Origin: Hymenobacter cellulosilyticus
Lineage (GTDB): Bacteria > Bacteroidota > Bacteroidia > Cytophagales > Hymenobacteraceae
NCBI RefSeq assembly: GCF_022919215.1
Contig: NZ_CP095046.1
Location: 5,632,501-5,696,500, forward strand
Reading direction: 5' to 3'
Length of the DNA stretch: 64,000 nt
Below the pieces are notes generated by a model. It had not been told where the DNA came from and did no database searches. It was given only the letters and a program-made list of their open reading frames with translations. Shown here piece after piece: positions 36,461 through 47,424 of the stretch. Each line of letters begins with the position of its first letter. Position 1 is the first letter of the stretch. Made by a program: the position numbers and the translations under genes.

Positions 36461-37930
36461 ATGGGACACGTTACCGGTTTCAAGGAATTCAGCCGCGAGC
36501 TGCCACCCAAGGCCGCACCCCAGGAGCGGGTGCAGCACAACAACGAGTTTGTGGGCCTGTACTCCGAGCCTCAGCTCAACCAGCAGGCGGCCCGCTGCAT
36601 GGACTGCGGTATTCCGTTCTGCCACGCCGGCTGTCCGCTGGGCAACATCATTCCCGAGTTCAACGACGCGGTGCACAAGCAGGACTGGCACGAGGCCTAC
36701 CAGATTTTGTCGTCGACCAACAACTTCCCCGAATTCACCGGCCGGATTTGTCCAGCGCCCTGCGAGTCGGCCTGTGTGCTGAGCATCCACTCGGCCCCGG
36801 TAGCCATTGAGGAAATCGAGAAGCACATCATCGAAATTGCCTTCGCCAAAGGCTACGTGCAGCCCACGGCCCCGGTGCTTAAGTCGGGCAAAACGGTGGC
36901 CGTGGTGGGCTCGGGTCCGGCCGGGCTGGCGGCTGCCGCCCAGCTGGCCAAGGCCGGCCACACCGTCACGGTGTTTGAGCGCGACGACCGGCCCGGCGGC
37001 CTGCTGCGCTACGGCATTCCCGATTTCAAGCTGGATAAGTGGGTAATTGACCGGCGAATTCAGCTCCTGGAAGAGGACGGCATTATTTTCCGCTGCAATA
37101 CCGAAATTGGTAAGGACCTGCCCGCCGAGGAGCTGACACGCAACTTCGACGCGGTGGTGCTGGCCGGCGGAGCCACCGTGCCCCGCGACCTGGGCCTGCC
37201 GGGCCGGGAGCTAGCCGGCATTCACTTTGCCATGGACTACCTTACCCAGCACAACCGCCGAGTGAGTAACCTGCCTGTGCTCGACGAGGCCATCTGGGCC
37301 GAAGGACAGGATGTAGTGGTTATCGGTAGCGGCGACACAGGCTCCGACTGCGTGGGCACGGCCAACCGGCAGCGGGCCCGCTCCATCACCCAGTTTGCCC
37401 TGATGCACCAACCCGGCACCGAGCGGCCGGCTCACACGCCCTGGCCCCAGGAACCGGCTATTTTCCGGACCAGCACCTCCCACGAGGAAGGCTGCCAGCG
37501 GTATTGGGGCGTCAATACCAAGGCTTTTCTGACCGACAAAAACGGGCAGCTCCGGGCCTTGCTGGTCACGGATATCACCTGGGAAACCGACGTGCTGGGC
37601 CGCCGCCTGCACTTCACCGAAATCGAGGGCTCGGCGCGCGAAATTCCCTGCACGATGGTGCTGCTGGCTTTGGGCTTTGCCGCCCCGCAGTACGAAGGCT
37701 TGCTTCAGCAGCTGGGGGTGGCCCTGGATGACCGAGGCAACGTGCAGGCCGCCGACGGCGACTTCTCGACCAGCCGGGCCAAGATTTTCGTGGCCGGCGA
37801 CATGCGCCGGGGCCAGTCCCTGGTGGTCTGGGCCATATCCGAAGGGCGCGAGGTAGCCCGCCGGGTGGATGCTCTGCTGACCGGCAAAACGGCTTTACCG
37901 AGCAAGGACGCAGTGGGAATGTTTGCCTAA
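36461..37930 (+). CDS. gltD: glutamate synthase small subunit
   Basis: FAD/NADPH electron-input subunit, 489 residues. N-terminal Cys clusters for two 4Fe-4S centres: ARCMDCGIPFCHAGCPLGN and GRICPAPCESACVLSI. The FAD motif VAVVGSGPAGLAAAAQLAKA and the NADPH motif VVVIGSGDTGSDCVGTANRQ follow. The C-terminal KIFVAGDMRRGQSLVVWAIS closes the FAD site. It is full length and intact. It forms an operon with gltB, followed by a hairpin at 37955-37996. Confidence 0.96.
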   Translation: MGHVTGFKEFSRELPPKAAPQERVQHNNEFVGLYSEPQLNQQAARCMDCGIPFCHAGCPLGNIIPEFNDAVHKQDWHEAYQILSSTNNFPEFTGRICPAPCESACVLSIHSAPVAIEEIEKHIIEIAFAKGYVQPTAPVLKSGKTVAVVGSGPAGLAAAAQLAKAGHTVTVFERDDRPGGLLRYGIPDFKLDKWVIDRRIQLLEEDGIIFRCNTEIGKDLPAEELTRNFDAVVLAGGATVPRDLGLPGRELAGIHFAMDYLTQHNRRVSNLPVLDEAIWAEGQDVVVIGSGDTGSDCVGTANRQRARSITQFALMHQPGTERPAHTPWPQEPAIFRTSTSHEEGCQRYWGVNTKAFLTDKNGQLRALLVTDITWETDVLGRRLHFTEIEGSAREIPCTMVLLALGFAAPQYEGLLQQLGVALDDRGNVQAADGDFSTSRAKIFVAGDMRRGQSLVVWAISEGREVARRVDALLTGKTALPSKDAVGMFA

Positions 37931-37954
37931 TCGGCGCGTTGGTCCCTATTATAT

Positions 37955-37996
37955 AGCGCTTTGGTAACATTCCGTGTGGATGTTCACCAAAGCGCT
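37955..37996 (+). terminator. hairpin terminator after gltD
   Basis: AGCGCTTTGGTAACAT pairs with ATGTTCACCAAAGCGCT with one bulged base, followed by GTTTCTTTG. Confidence 0.65.
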
Positions 37997-38009
37997 GTTT
38001 CTTTGTGGC

Positions 38010-38426
38010 ATGTCATTGCCATCTTCCGTTTCGTCGATTTACTTCCGCAACGCGCTTTGTAGCATTTCTTACGACAGCCAGGGCTTTATCCTGCTGGTGT
38101 GGGCTAATGTAGTGTGCCAGGACCAGGAGCTGCATTCCATTTATGAGCACACGCTGCAGGCCCTACGGCACCACGGCACGGGTAAGCTACTCACCGACCA
38201 CCGCCTGCGCCAGCCCTTGCCCCTCTCGGCTCAGCAATGGATAGCCCAGGAGTGGATTCCGCGGGCCATGCGCGAGGCCGGCTACAGCCACTGCGCCATC
38301 CTGGAAAATCAGACCCCGCTGGGGCGACTGGCCGCCCGGGCCGTGGGCGACGCCCTGAGTCTGCCGCTGGATTTCCGCTATTTCAGTACACTGGAGGAGG
38401 CCAGGGCCTGGTTAAGCAAAGCGTAG
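38010..38426 (+). CDS. small conserved hypothetical protein, SpoIIAA/STAS-like by eye
   Basis: 138 residues from MSLPSSVSSIYFRNALCSIS (ATG 38010); an in-frame ATG at 37974 lies inside the gltD terminator and is rejected. The pattern alternates beta strands and helices: SISYDSQGFILLVWANVVCQ, then GTGKLLTDHRLRQPL, WIPRAMREAGYSHCAILENQ and a final DFRYFSTLEEARAWLSKA. That last motif (FxxxxEAxxWL) is typical of small SpoIIAA-like proteins common in Bacteroidota. No catalytic residues are evident and the function is unknown. Confidence 0.72.
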   Translation: MSLPSSVSSIYFRNALCSISYDSQGFILLVWANVVCQDQELHSIYEHTLQALRHHGTGKLLTDHRLRQPLPLSAQQWIAQEWIPRAMREAGYSHCAILENQTPLGRLAARAVGDALSLPLDFRYFSTLEEARAWLSKA

Positions 38427-38456
38427 GGCAGGCGGCGAAAACGCCCCGCTTGTTTG

Positions 38457-38464
38457 TATCTTTG
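38457..38464 (+). promoter_or_regulatory. putative -7 promoter element for the ferredoxin reductase gene
   Basis: TATCTTTG matches TAnnTTTG exactly, 156 bp before the start codon. No clear TTG is seen at -33. It would leave a long untranslated leader. Confidence 0.45.
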
Positions 38465-38619
38465 CGCCCCGTCAGACTTTTACCACTCAGCTAAAGTCGC
38501 CACGCGTTGTGGCATTTTGTGGGGTTTTGTCCCGCCAAACCGACGTTTGCGCCAACGTTTCCAGCGGCTTAGTTGTTAAGCTACTGGCCGCGCCGGCCGC
38601 TCATCTTATTGCTTAGTTC

Positions 38620-39636
38620 ATGACCAATTCCATTTCTACCGATATCTGCATTATCGGGGCGGGCCCAGTGGGCTTATTTGCGGTGTTTGAGGCGGGCTTG
38701 TTGAAGCTGCGCTGCCACGTGGTAGATGCCCTGCCCCAGGTGGGCGGTCAGCTTTCTGAAATCTACCCTAAGAAGCCGATTTACGATATTCCCGGCTTCC
38801 CCGACATTCTGGCCGGCGACCTGGTCCAGAACCTGATGCGGCAGATTGAGCCCTTCCACCCTACCTTCACGCTGGGTGAGCGGGTAGAGCGCCTGGCCAA
38901 GCTTGAAGACGGCTCGTTCCAGCTCTTCACCACCGACGGCACCGAAATCTTCTGCAAAGCCATTGCCATTGCCGGCGGCCTGGGCTCGTTTGAGCCCCGC
39001 AAGCCCGCCGTGGAAAGCCTCGAAAACTACGAAGGTGGCCGTGGTGTGTACTACATGGTGCGCGACCCGGAAACCTTCCGCGACCGGCGCATCGTCATTG
39101 CCGGCGGCGGCGACTCGGCCCTCGACTGGACCATCTTCCTGGCCGACGTGGCCAAGGAAGTAACCCTGGTACACCGCGGCACCACCTTCCGCGGCGCCGC
39201 CGACTCGGCCGAGAAAGTGCAGAAGCTGCACGAGGCCGGCCGGGCCCGCCTGGTTCTCTCCTCCAACGTGACGCACGTGCACGGGCAGGATGGCTTGGAA
39301 GCCGTGACTATTACAGCCAACGACGGCACGACTGAAACCCTGCACGTGGACGCCTTTATTCCGCTGTTCGGTCTCACGCCCAAGCTCGGCCCGATTGGCG
39401 AGTGGGGCCTGGAGCTCGAAGACGACGCGGTGAAAGTCAACACGCTGGACTACTCTACCTCGGTGCCCGGCATCTTCGCTATCGGCGACATCAACACCTA
39501 CCCCGGTAAGCTGAAGCTTATTCTCTGCGGCTTCCACGAGGCGGCACTTATGGCCCAGGGTGCTTACAAGTACATGTTCCCCGACAAACGCTACGTGCTC
39601 AAGTACACGACCGTGAACGGGGTGCCCACTCTGTAG
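38620..39636 (+). CDS. ferredoxin--NADP(+) reductase, thioredoxin-reductase-like type
   Basis: Homodimeric flavoprotein passing electrons between NADPH and ferredoxin. The product is 338 residues. FAD-binding DICIIGAGPVGLFAVFEAGL is at the N-terminus, with YDIPGFPDILAGDLVQNLMR following. The NADPH motif is RRIVIAGGGDSALDWTIFLA, and the C-terminal FAD closure is GIFAIGDINTYPGKLKLILC. The redox-active CxxC of thioredoxin reductase is missing from the NADPH domain, which marks the TrxR-like FNR group (YumC type). A 2Fe-2S ferredoxin lies 85 bp downstream on the same strand and is the probable partner. Confidence 0.92.
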   Translation: MTNSISTDICIIGAGPVGLFAVFEAGLLKLRCHVVDALPQVGGQLSEIYPKKPIYDIPGFPDILAGDLVQNLMRQIEPFHPTFTLGERVERLAKLEDGSFQLFTTDGTEIFCKAIAIAGGLGSFEPRKPAVESLENYEGGRGVYYMVRDPETFRDRRIVIAGGGDSALDWTIFLADVAKEVTLVHRGTTFRGAADSAEKVQKLHEAGRARLVLSSNVTHVHGQDGLEAVTITANDGTTETLHVDAFIPLFGLTPKLGPIGEWGLELEDDAVKVNTLDYSTSVPGIFAIGDINTYPGKLKLILCGFHEAALMAQGAYKYMFPDKRYVLKYTTVNGVPTL

Positions 39637-39642
39637 TTTTTA

Positions 39643-39700
39643 GTTTAGGGCTGTTGGTTTCCGAGCTGCTTTGTTGTAGCCAAAGCCAACAGCCCTAAAC
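39643..39700 (+). other. inverted repeat between reductase and ferredoxin genes
   Basis: GTTTAGGGCTGTTGG pairs exactly with CCAACAGCCCTAAAC across a 28-base loop. There is no T-run after it, so it may be an attenuator or mRNA-processing hairpin rather than a full terminator. Confidence 0.6.
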
Positions 39701-39721
39701 AAGAAACCGTAAACCAAGAAT

Positions 39722-40048
39722 ATGACCGACGAAGTACGCGTATATGTAGAGGAAGCGCCCAGCCAGCGGCGCGAAGTAGTGGCTCCCACCGACATGGCCC
39801 TGAGCCTGATGGAAGTGCTTAAGGCCAGCGGTTACGATATTCAGGCGACCTGCGGCGGCATGGCCCTGTGCGGTACCTGCCACGTGGAGGTGCTGGCCGG
39901 CCCGGCCCTCGACGAGCCCAGCGACGACGAGCTGGCCATGCTCGAAAGCCTGCCCGTGATGACCCAGGGCAGCCGGCTCTCCTGCCAGATCCGCATCAAC
40001 AACCGCCTCGACGGCCTAGTGGTGCGCCTGATGCCCCAGAACACCTAG
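39722..40048 (+). CDS. 2Fe-2S ferredoxin, adrenodoxin type
   Basis: 108 residues, cytoplasmic. Cluster ligands are in IQATCGGMALCGTCHVEVL (CxxxxxCxxC), with the fourth Cys in SRLSCQIRINNRLDGL. This is the vertebrate/ISC-type spacing rather than plant type. It is highly acidic around DEPSDDELAMLESLP, the loop that docks with partner proteins. It lies directly downstream of the ferredoxin reductase, separated by a hairpin. No iron-sulfur assembly genes are visible nearby, so a redox-partner role is more likely than ISC assembly. Confidence 0.93.
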   Translation: MTDEVRVYVEEAPSQRREVVAPTDMALSLMEVLKASGYDIQATCGGMALCGTCHVEVLAGPALDEPSDDELAMLESLPVMTQGSRLSCQIRINNRLDGLVVRLMPQNT

Positions 40049-40064
40049 GCGCTGAGCGAAGAGT

Positions 40065-40113
40065 GACCCAACAAAAAAGGAGAACCAGACTGGTTCTCCT
40101 TTTTTGTTGGGTC
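40065..40113. terminator. long perfect bidirectional terminator
   Basis: A 23-bp perfect stem: GACCCAACAAAAAAGGAGAA... (40065-40087) pairs with 40091-40113 across a 3-base loop. It includes A-run and T-run on opposite arms, so it works for both the ferredoxin gene (+) and the gene ending at 40131 (-). Confidence 0.9.
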
Positions 40114-40130
40114 GTGCGGGCGGAGCAAGA

Positions 40131-40643
40131 TTACCGCCGACGTTTCCTTGAGCTGCTCTTCTTTTTGGCAGAGCTGGATTTCTTTTTTGAGGAGCTGCTT
40201 TTCTTTCGGGTGCTGCTGGTCTTCTTTTTAGCAGAGGAGCGGCGGGATGAGGAGCTGGACGAATGGTGCGTAGAGCGGCGCCGACGGGTAGTGTGGGGCC
40301 GGGTAGCGGGCTTGGCGGCCGGGGCCGCCGCTTCTTCAACCTTGGCTTCTTCCGGCCCAATGAAATTGCGCGCCGTCATTTCCTCCGCCGTGGCGGCCTG
40401 CTGGCTGGCGGCTTCTTCCTGGGCAGCAGCTTTAAGGGCCGCGGCCTGCTTGCGCCGTACCGGCATCAGAAAATCACGCTCGGCCCGCTCCCGGGCCGAG
40501 AGCTTCTCTTCGCCGGGCAACGTGGCCGTAACGGGCAGCGCTACCTGGCCCTTATGCTCAGTTGAACCAGCTTTTTTTCCTTCTTGTGCAAGGACCGACG
40601 TGCTGATTAATAGCAGGCCGGCCACAACAGATAGTATTCGCAT
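40131..40643 (-). CDS. secreted protein with Lys/Ser/Arg-rich histone-like tail
   Basis: 170 residues. The signal peptide MRILSVVAGLLLISTSVLAQ is clear. The middle is Ala/Glu-rich and helical (e.g. AAALKAAAQEEAASQQAATA). From about residue 115 the chain is almost only Arg, Ser, Lys and Thr: TRRRRSTHHSSSSSSRRSSA, then KKK/SSS blocks to the end. Tails like this resemble histone H1-like or cell-wall/nucleic-acid-binding regions, but export to the periplasm speaks against a chromosomal role. No family is recognised. It could bind LPS, DNA or teichoic-like polymers outside the cytoplasm; that is speculation. Confidence 0.72.
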   Translation of the reverse strand: MRILSVVAGLLLISTSVLAQEGKKAGSTEHKGQVALPVTATLPGEEKLSARERAERDFLMPVRRKQAAALKAAAQEEAASQQAATAEEMTARNFIGPEEAKVEEAAAPAAKPATRPHTTRRRRSTHHSSSSSSRRSSAKKKTSSTRKKSSSSKKKSSSAKKKSSSRKRRR

Positions 40644-40773
40644 TGATATCAGGTCAAGGACTGGGAAATGGCAAAATTACTATTGCCATTTTTTAATACC
40701 AAACGGGTTACTTATTTAAACTGCGCCAAAGGCCTTTTCAACGCGTTGAACCGGCATTTCATCCTAAAAAATC

Positions 40774-43700
40774 CTATTTACTCTGCTTATCTGCTAGTGC
40801 CGTTATCAGCACCCGGGTGCCGGCCGAATGGGCCGCAAACTCCGGGCGTAGAGACACTGCAGCTGACTGAGGCCGCCCGAAAAGTTGCCACTCTGTGCCG
40901 CCCGCAGCCGATACTCAAAGGTGTGGGTGCCCTTGGGGAAGTAGCTGATGAAAAAGTTGGTGGCCGCATCCCGCGGGCTCTCATAATAGCCCAGCCCGCT
41001 TTGGTAGCGGTAGCCCGAGGTCTGGGCAATGAGCTCCAGGCCCGCCGCCCGCTGGTCCTTCAGGTGCACGTATTCCAGGTCGCGGTCGGCGCGGAGCACC
41101 AGGCGCACCACCAGCACGTCGCCCACCCGCAGGGGCGTGGCGGCCGTGAGCGGCTCTAACACGGGACCACCGGCGGTGCGCTGTTCCCGATACAGCTGGC
41201 GCTCCAGCTGCAGACCGGCAGTGGCCGCCGTTACCTTGTCGATTTGCTCGAAATACTGCCAGTACAGCGCCCCCAGGCCACGCCCGCGTCGGTTTTCCGA
41301 ACCGTGACTTTGCCTTGCTCGGGCCGGATGCTGGCCGCATCGAAGGTGGTTTTGAAGTAGCCGGTGCCGGCCTGCTGACTTGTGGGCACAGGGGCTGCTA
41401 CGCCGCCGAGCGAGATGTGCACGGGCTGGGCGGGCTGCAGCCAGTCGGAGCCGCGCAGCAGCAGGGCATAGCAGGCATCGGCGGTGGCGCGGGTGCTGGG
41501 CCAGTTCTGGGTTTGCTTCTGTTTGAGCAGCCAGAGCTTCATTTCGTCCACGGCCCGCCGGTTGTTCTGCACTTCGTCGAAGGCCTCGATGAGCGTGGCC
41601 TGGGTTTCGGTGGGAGCTTCGCGCCAATAGTAGCCGCCGCGTACCTCCTTCCAGTACATGCCCAGCTCCTCAGAATGCAGGGCGTTCTGCGTCAGAGCCG
41701 TCATGATTTCTTTTACGGCCGTAGGCTGATTTTTCTGGCGGTGCAAAGCCAGGGCAATCTGGGCCTGCAGGTAGCGCGTCTGCTCGGTCCAGAACGAGGC
41801 GGCTTGCTGCTGGTAGTACGTGCGGGCGGGCTGGTCGGCCTTCGTTACGGCTGGCACAGGCCAGAAGCTGCGGGCGTACAGGGCGTGAATCTGCAGGTCG
41901 GTCAGGTGGTTTTGCTGAAGGTCCACGCTTTTCTGGCGGCGCAGCTCGGTGTAGTCTTTCTGCAGCTGCCCATCCAGGTACGACAGCGCCCCGGTCAGAA
42001 TCGGGCCGGCCTGCTCATCCTGCAGAGCTGAGAAGGCGCCCAGACGCTGCAGCTTGCCAAAGCCGGCTACGATAAGCTGGGTGATGTACCGGTCGTCGGG
42101 CATGCGCTCAAACCAGGGAAAGGCCCCGGTTGGGCTTTGCATTTTGGCTAGCTTGGTCAGGGCCCGGCTGGTTTCGGCTTTGAGGCGGGCTTCATCAAAC
42201 AGCTCCGTCAGGCGGCGCATCCGCTCGGTTTCCGACTGAGCGTCGCGCACCCAGGGCGTTTCCTGAAGCAGCAGGGACTTTAGCTCCTGGTTTTGCTCCA
42301 GCTTGCTGGTAAAGGCAGCTTTGTCGCCGCTCTGGGCCGCGCGCTTCCACTCTTCCAGCACGGGCCGGATGCGGGGGTTGCTCTGCAGAATTTTAGCGGC
42401 CAGCAGATTGGCATAGAGCCGGCTGAAGACCTGCTCCGAGCACTCATAAGGATATTCGGTCAGGTATGGCAGGGCCTGCACGGCGTACCAGGCCGGGTTC
42501 TGGGTCATTTCCAACGTCAGGGAATAGTTGCGGCGGGTGGCCGAGGTGGTGCTGGTCAGCTTCTTGAGCTCAAACTCCCGCGTGGTCGGCCCCACAACGG
42601 GCAACGGCAGACTTTCAGTAATCAGCATCCGGTTGGGCAGCACCGGCAGGGTATTTTCCTCACCATCGGAGAAAGTCGGCTGGTTGTTTATAGTTTTTGA
42701 GCTGGCCTTTTTGGTGCGCTTGGGCTTCTTGCCGTTGGCGGTGGCTTGGCCTTGCGCCACCACGCGGTAAGTCAGGGCTTCCAGGGGCAGCTGGCCCTCG
42801 GTGGTTTCAGGAATACTCAGTTCCCAGCTTACGGCCGTGCTTTGGTTGCCGCTGAGCTTGAAGGGTAGCTGGGCCGCACTTTTCAACACCCGGGCTTCTA
42901 TTGGCTGCTGGGTGCGGGCATCAAAGAGGAAAAGCTGGGCGGTGCCGCTCAGGGGCTGGTCGGTGAGGTTGCTGAGCTTGGCCGAGAAGCGCAGCTGGTC
43001 GCCTTCCCGAAAAAAGCGCGGGGCATTGGGCGTCACCTGCAGCTGCTTCTGGGTTACCAGTTCCCGTTGCAGCAGGCCGCTGTGCAGCTGCTGGTCGTGG
43101 GCCAGGGCCAGCAGCTGCCAGCGCGTTACGGCTTCGGGCATCTGGAACTCCAGCACGGTTTCGCCCTGGGCATTGGTGCGCAGGTCAGGCAGCCAGAGGG
43201 CTGTTTCGCGGAAATCCTTGCGGGCTTGGATATTGCCTAAATCAGGCGCGGGGCAGCAGTAGAGGGTGGTGGTGCGGCAGCGGCTTCGGCAGCGTTTTCT
43301 CCTGACGCTGTATCACTCACCTTGTCACTACTGACCGACATACGCAGGGCCTGAGGCGCAGGGGCACCAGCCGCTATAACTTCAACATCTTGCTTAATCA
43401 TAGGCGGTGTAAACCTCACCCGGGAGTTCTTGGAAAGTAGCTTGTAGTCGTTTCTGCTTTCCTCGTTACCTAGCGAATACCGCCACCAATTCAGGTGTGG
43501 ATACAGCACCGCTACATCACTATCGTTTGGCTCAACGTCAAATAACCCATTCGACTCCTCTACCCCAAACCGCCCGGTCCAGGCTAGTCCGGCCGGATAA
43601 TAAGGCCTAGGAAACTCCAACCCACTAAAGCTGTGAGCCCGAAAAACATCCAAGGACTTGTCGTAGAGCGTGGCCAATAGCTCCGCCTGGGCGGGCTGTC

Positions 43701-46700
43701 CGGCGGCTTGGTGAATCGTGACGCGCCAGGTTTCCTTCTGGCCGGGCTGCAGCTTGTCGCGGAAGGTGGCAATGCTAAGGACCAGCGGAGCGGGCGGGGT
43801 GGCTACCTGCACTGTGGCCGAGTGCAGGTACAGACGGTTGTCGCGCACTTGCGTCACGTGTACGTAGAGCTGGGCTTCACTTAGTGCAGCCGTCGTTGGA
43901 ACCTCCAATACGCGCTGTTCCCCGGCCTGTAGCGTGAGCCATTCGCGGCGCAGGGATTCGCCTTTGGCTTCAGCTTCTACCAGAATGCGGGCCTCGGCTT
44001 CGGAGCTTCCCACCAGGAAACGGGCCGGCTGACCAGGTAATACGCTGTCCTGCAAAGTCACAAACCAGTCGGGCGTGGGCAGGGGCAGCTTGGCAGAGGC
44101 GGCAGAGTAGAGCGTAAAGGGCTGCTCCGTTTGCACGGCCTCACTGCCCGCCGTGGCCGGCACTGTAGCTTCCAGCACATAGCGGCCGGGCTCTTGCCCG
44201 GCCAGGCCCCCGGGAGTAAGGGCAGCCCTGGGCTTTTATCGGTGTCAAACTCCTGGGTGAGCACTAAGGTGCGGGCCCAGGTGCTGTCGTTGTCTTCCAA
44301 GCCGTAGGCATCCAGGGGAAACAGCCGCTTAAATTCTTGCTGGCTTAAAGCTTCCCGCTCCGGCCGCGCCCAGGCGCGGGGCCGCAGGGCGCGGGCAGGG
44401 GCGTGAGTCGGAACAGGCGCAGCTGCCCGCGGGCAGGGCGGGCCTCACCGGCCGCATTGGTGCTGAAGAGTCGCAGAGCTGGCAACTTTTCCCGGTTCAG
44501 CTGCTCAGGCACGTCCAGGCGCAGGGTTAGAGCGGTGCTGCCGAGGCTGATGTGCTGCTGACCAGTGCGGGTTTCGCCGGCCGCATCGGTCACATCGGCT
44601 GTTACCTCGAACACGTAGCCAGGGTTCCAGGGCCGCGCTTGTTGCGACCCAGCTGCGCATCTGCTTTTGCCACAAACTTCACCGCAAAACCGCCGGCCGA
44701 GTCGGTTTGGGCCGTGCCGCTCAGAATCTCCATTTCGGGCTGACCACCATCATACCCGCGGCTAAACAGCGGCCAGAACGTGCGGCGCACCACCCGGTAG
44801 CTCACTAAAGCCCCATCGACGGGCTGGCCGGCATAGGCCGCCGCTTTGCCCCGCACGGTCAGTTCCTGACCCAGCACGGGCGTACCCGGCACGGGCTCAA
44901 ACGTGACCTGAAAAGTGGGGCGCTTGTAGTCTTCCACCGCGAAGCTCGCACCGCCTTCATCGGTCTGCAGGCTCATCTCTCCGTTGAGCAAACCAGTAGG
45001 TAGCACCACCGTGCCGTGGAAAGAGCCAAATTCGGAAGTAGTAAAGGGCAAGGTCTGCACGGTTTGCCCGTTCACGTCTATCAGGCGCACGGATATGGCC
45101 TGCCGGGTAAGCAGCTGCGACTTGCCCGCACGGGTTTCCGTCAGAATGCCCTTGAAGTATAGGGTTTGGCCGGGCCGGTAGATGGCGCGGTCGGTGTAGA
45201 GAAAGGTACGGCGGTATGCCTGCTCCGGCGCTTCTGGACGTCTTGGCCCATAATAGTAGCCGTTGAAATTTTCAACCAATAAAGAGTCATTGCCCTGGTA
45301 AGAAAAATACCGGACAAGCGAGTGTTGCTGCTTTCACCAGCCAACATAGGAATGCGCACCTGTCCGTCGGCATCCGTCAGCATAGCGGGGCCGCGCCGCT
45401 GTTTAGTGGTGCGGGCTTTGGCATCGTAGTATTGAAACAAAGGCAAAACTTTGACGGCGGGCAAGGGGCTACCACTTTGCCGGTGGGCTAGCAGCAGCTG
45501 CGTTTGGCGGGCCCTATCTTCGTTTCGCTGGACATAGCTTAGCTCACTCACGCTTATAAATGAGCGGGTCGTAACCAGTCCTTTCCGCTCCCGCGTTGGG
45601 TTTTCCTCGGCGGTACTTACCACTATCAGGTAAAAGCCCAGCGGCAATGGCTTACCAGCCTGCTGCACGCTGTGTGGACGGTAATCCTCCGGCCCGGCGA
45701 GGCTCATTTCCCAGGCCGCCACCGGCTTTTTGGCTAGTGCCTGGGCAAAGAGCTTCTCAAAGTTGTATGGCTCACTCACGCTGCCCGGCTCGGAAAGACG
45801 CACGTTGTAGGCATTGCTTACCCGATAGGCTTTGGCATACAGCTTAGGGGCGTTGCGCACCTGCAGCTTCAGCAGCCACGGCTGGCTAGGCAGCACTACT
45901 TCTTCCGCAGTAAAGCTTACTTGCACAGCTTCAATACGCTGGCGCAGAGCCTGTGCCATCTGTGCTCCCCGGGATTTGGGAAACCGCTTTTCGGCCTGCA
46001 GGGCAATTTCACGGGCCTGGGCCGGCTCGGTTAACTCCAGGCTTTGGGCCTGCGCAACCAAAAACTCCGTGGAAATCGGCAGACGCTCGAGGGCCACCGC
46101 CTCGCGGGCCAGGGCGGCGCGGTAAAGCACATCTTTATCCGGCACCACGGCGTGTTGGTGCACGAAGAGCAGACGCTTCAGGGTCACATCAGCAAGGGCA
46201 GCGGGGTTGGCCGCGTCGGTAAGGCGGAAAGCGGTAAGCTGCTGCAACGCCTGCAAGGCGTGAAACTGCCCGTTGAGCGAGTCGGCGGCCGGAGCTACCA
46301 GCGGCAGGCGGGCAAAGTCGGTAGCGGGCCCGAACAAGGTCGGGTCCTGAAGCTCGAACTGAACGGCGGGCGTGGTGAGGTAGAGCTCGTCGTTGCCCAG
46401 GCCCTCCATGGCGCGGTGGGCCAGCAGGTCATAGAGCGTGGGCCGCAGCTGCCGGCCTTCGGCTGTGCCGCCGGTTACAGCGTAACCCAGGGCGTTCAGC
46501 AGCAGCTTCTGCTGGCGCTGGGGCTCGTCCTGGAGCGAGGCGCGGAAGTGCTGCACCACGGCGCTGCCCAGGCGGGCGGCGTCCCAGGTCTGAATGTCGG
46601 CGGCGCTGGCATCGGCGGCGTTGGGGGCCGCAACTGTGCGGTCATAAAGCTCATAGCGGTGGGCGTCGTAATACTGGGCGTAGAGCTGGGCCAGCAGGCT

Positions 46701-47035
46701 GTGCAGAATGGGCCGGGCCGGGAATTTGGCCGTTTTCAGGTCGGCCTCCACCAGGGCAATAGACTTCACATCGGCGTTTTCCTCCTTGGCTTCGAGCAGG
46801 CGCAGCTTGTAGAGCAAAGCCCGCAGGTACTCGGGCGTGTCCTGGCGCTGACGGGCGGCGCGGTAAAGCTCATCGACCAACTTGCCAGCTGAGGCAGTCT
46901 GGTCTTTTTTCAGCAGCTGGTCTACCTGCTGCCACTTTTTGGGGTCGGGCCCGTTGCTGCCGGGGGAAGAGAACGGGAAGAGCCAGTGGAAAATAACATC
47001 AGCAGAGCCAGCAGGCTTAACAGGAATGGACGCAT
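40774..47035 (-). CDS. giant alpha-2-macroglobulin/MG2-domain secreted protein, eight frameshifts
   Basis: Bacterial macroglobulin-like protein, about 2089 residues after repair. It starts with a signal peptide MRPFLLSLLALLMLFSTGSS (ATG 47035). It has an MG2 region with FLYTDRAIYRPGQTLYFKGI, a fibronectin-like VFEVTADVTDAAGETRTGQQ, the A2M block ETALWLPDLRTNAQGETVLE, a thioester-type motif YPYECSEQVFSRLYANL (CxEQ), a helical TED domain, and a C-terminal domain with NFFISYFPKGTHTFEYRLRA. The frame breaks near 46964, 45320, 44631, 44388, 44209, 43251, 41282 and 40845. All but the one near 45320 lie in G/C runs. Eight one-base insertions make the length divisible by three and give the terminal ITALADKQSK. 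Such proteins are thought to trap foreign proteases. Sequencing error is likelier than decay. Confidence 0.85.
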
Positions 47036-47424
47036 AGGATAGACTAAGAGGAGGGCAAGTTGGCAAAGTTTTGATGCCTGGTTGAGCTTTATTCCACACG
47101 CCCCCGCTCGAAAAATATTGCCAAACCCCACCGTCAGTGGCTAAAAACTGTCGGGGTTGGCTTGGCTTCCGGCCGCGCCGCAGTATCTTTCTTATCTACT
47201 TAGCCGCCCGTAGTCCTGGGTTTTATGCCTTGAAGAGCCCCCCTATTTACATCGGAATCCGCATCAACTTTCCCCTGGACGCGCCCTGGGTCCAGACTCA
47301 GCAGCCGAAGCTGCATTAGCAGTGGGAATCACTCTTGAGCGAAACTCAATACCTGCCCCGCCGCCATGAAGGCCGGGAGTAATCCTGGTCCGACGGTTTT
47401 CTACTGTATTTACGGAGTGTGCTC

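Noticed and set aside
47137..47319. 60-residue frame on the plus strand
   Set aside because: Lies in the gap before the desaturase gene with no start context, motif or hydrophobic pattern worth keeping.
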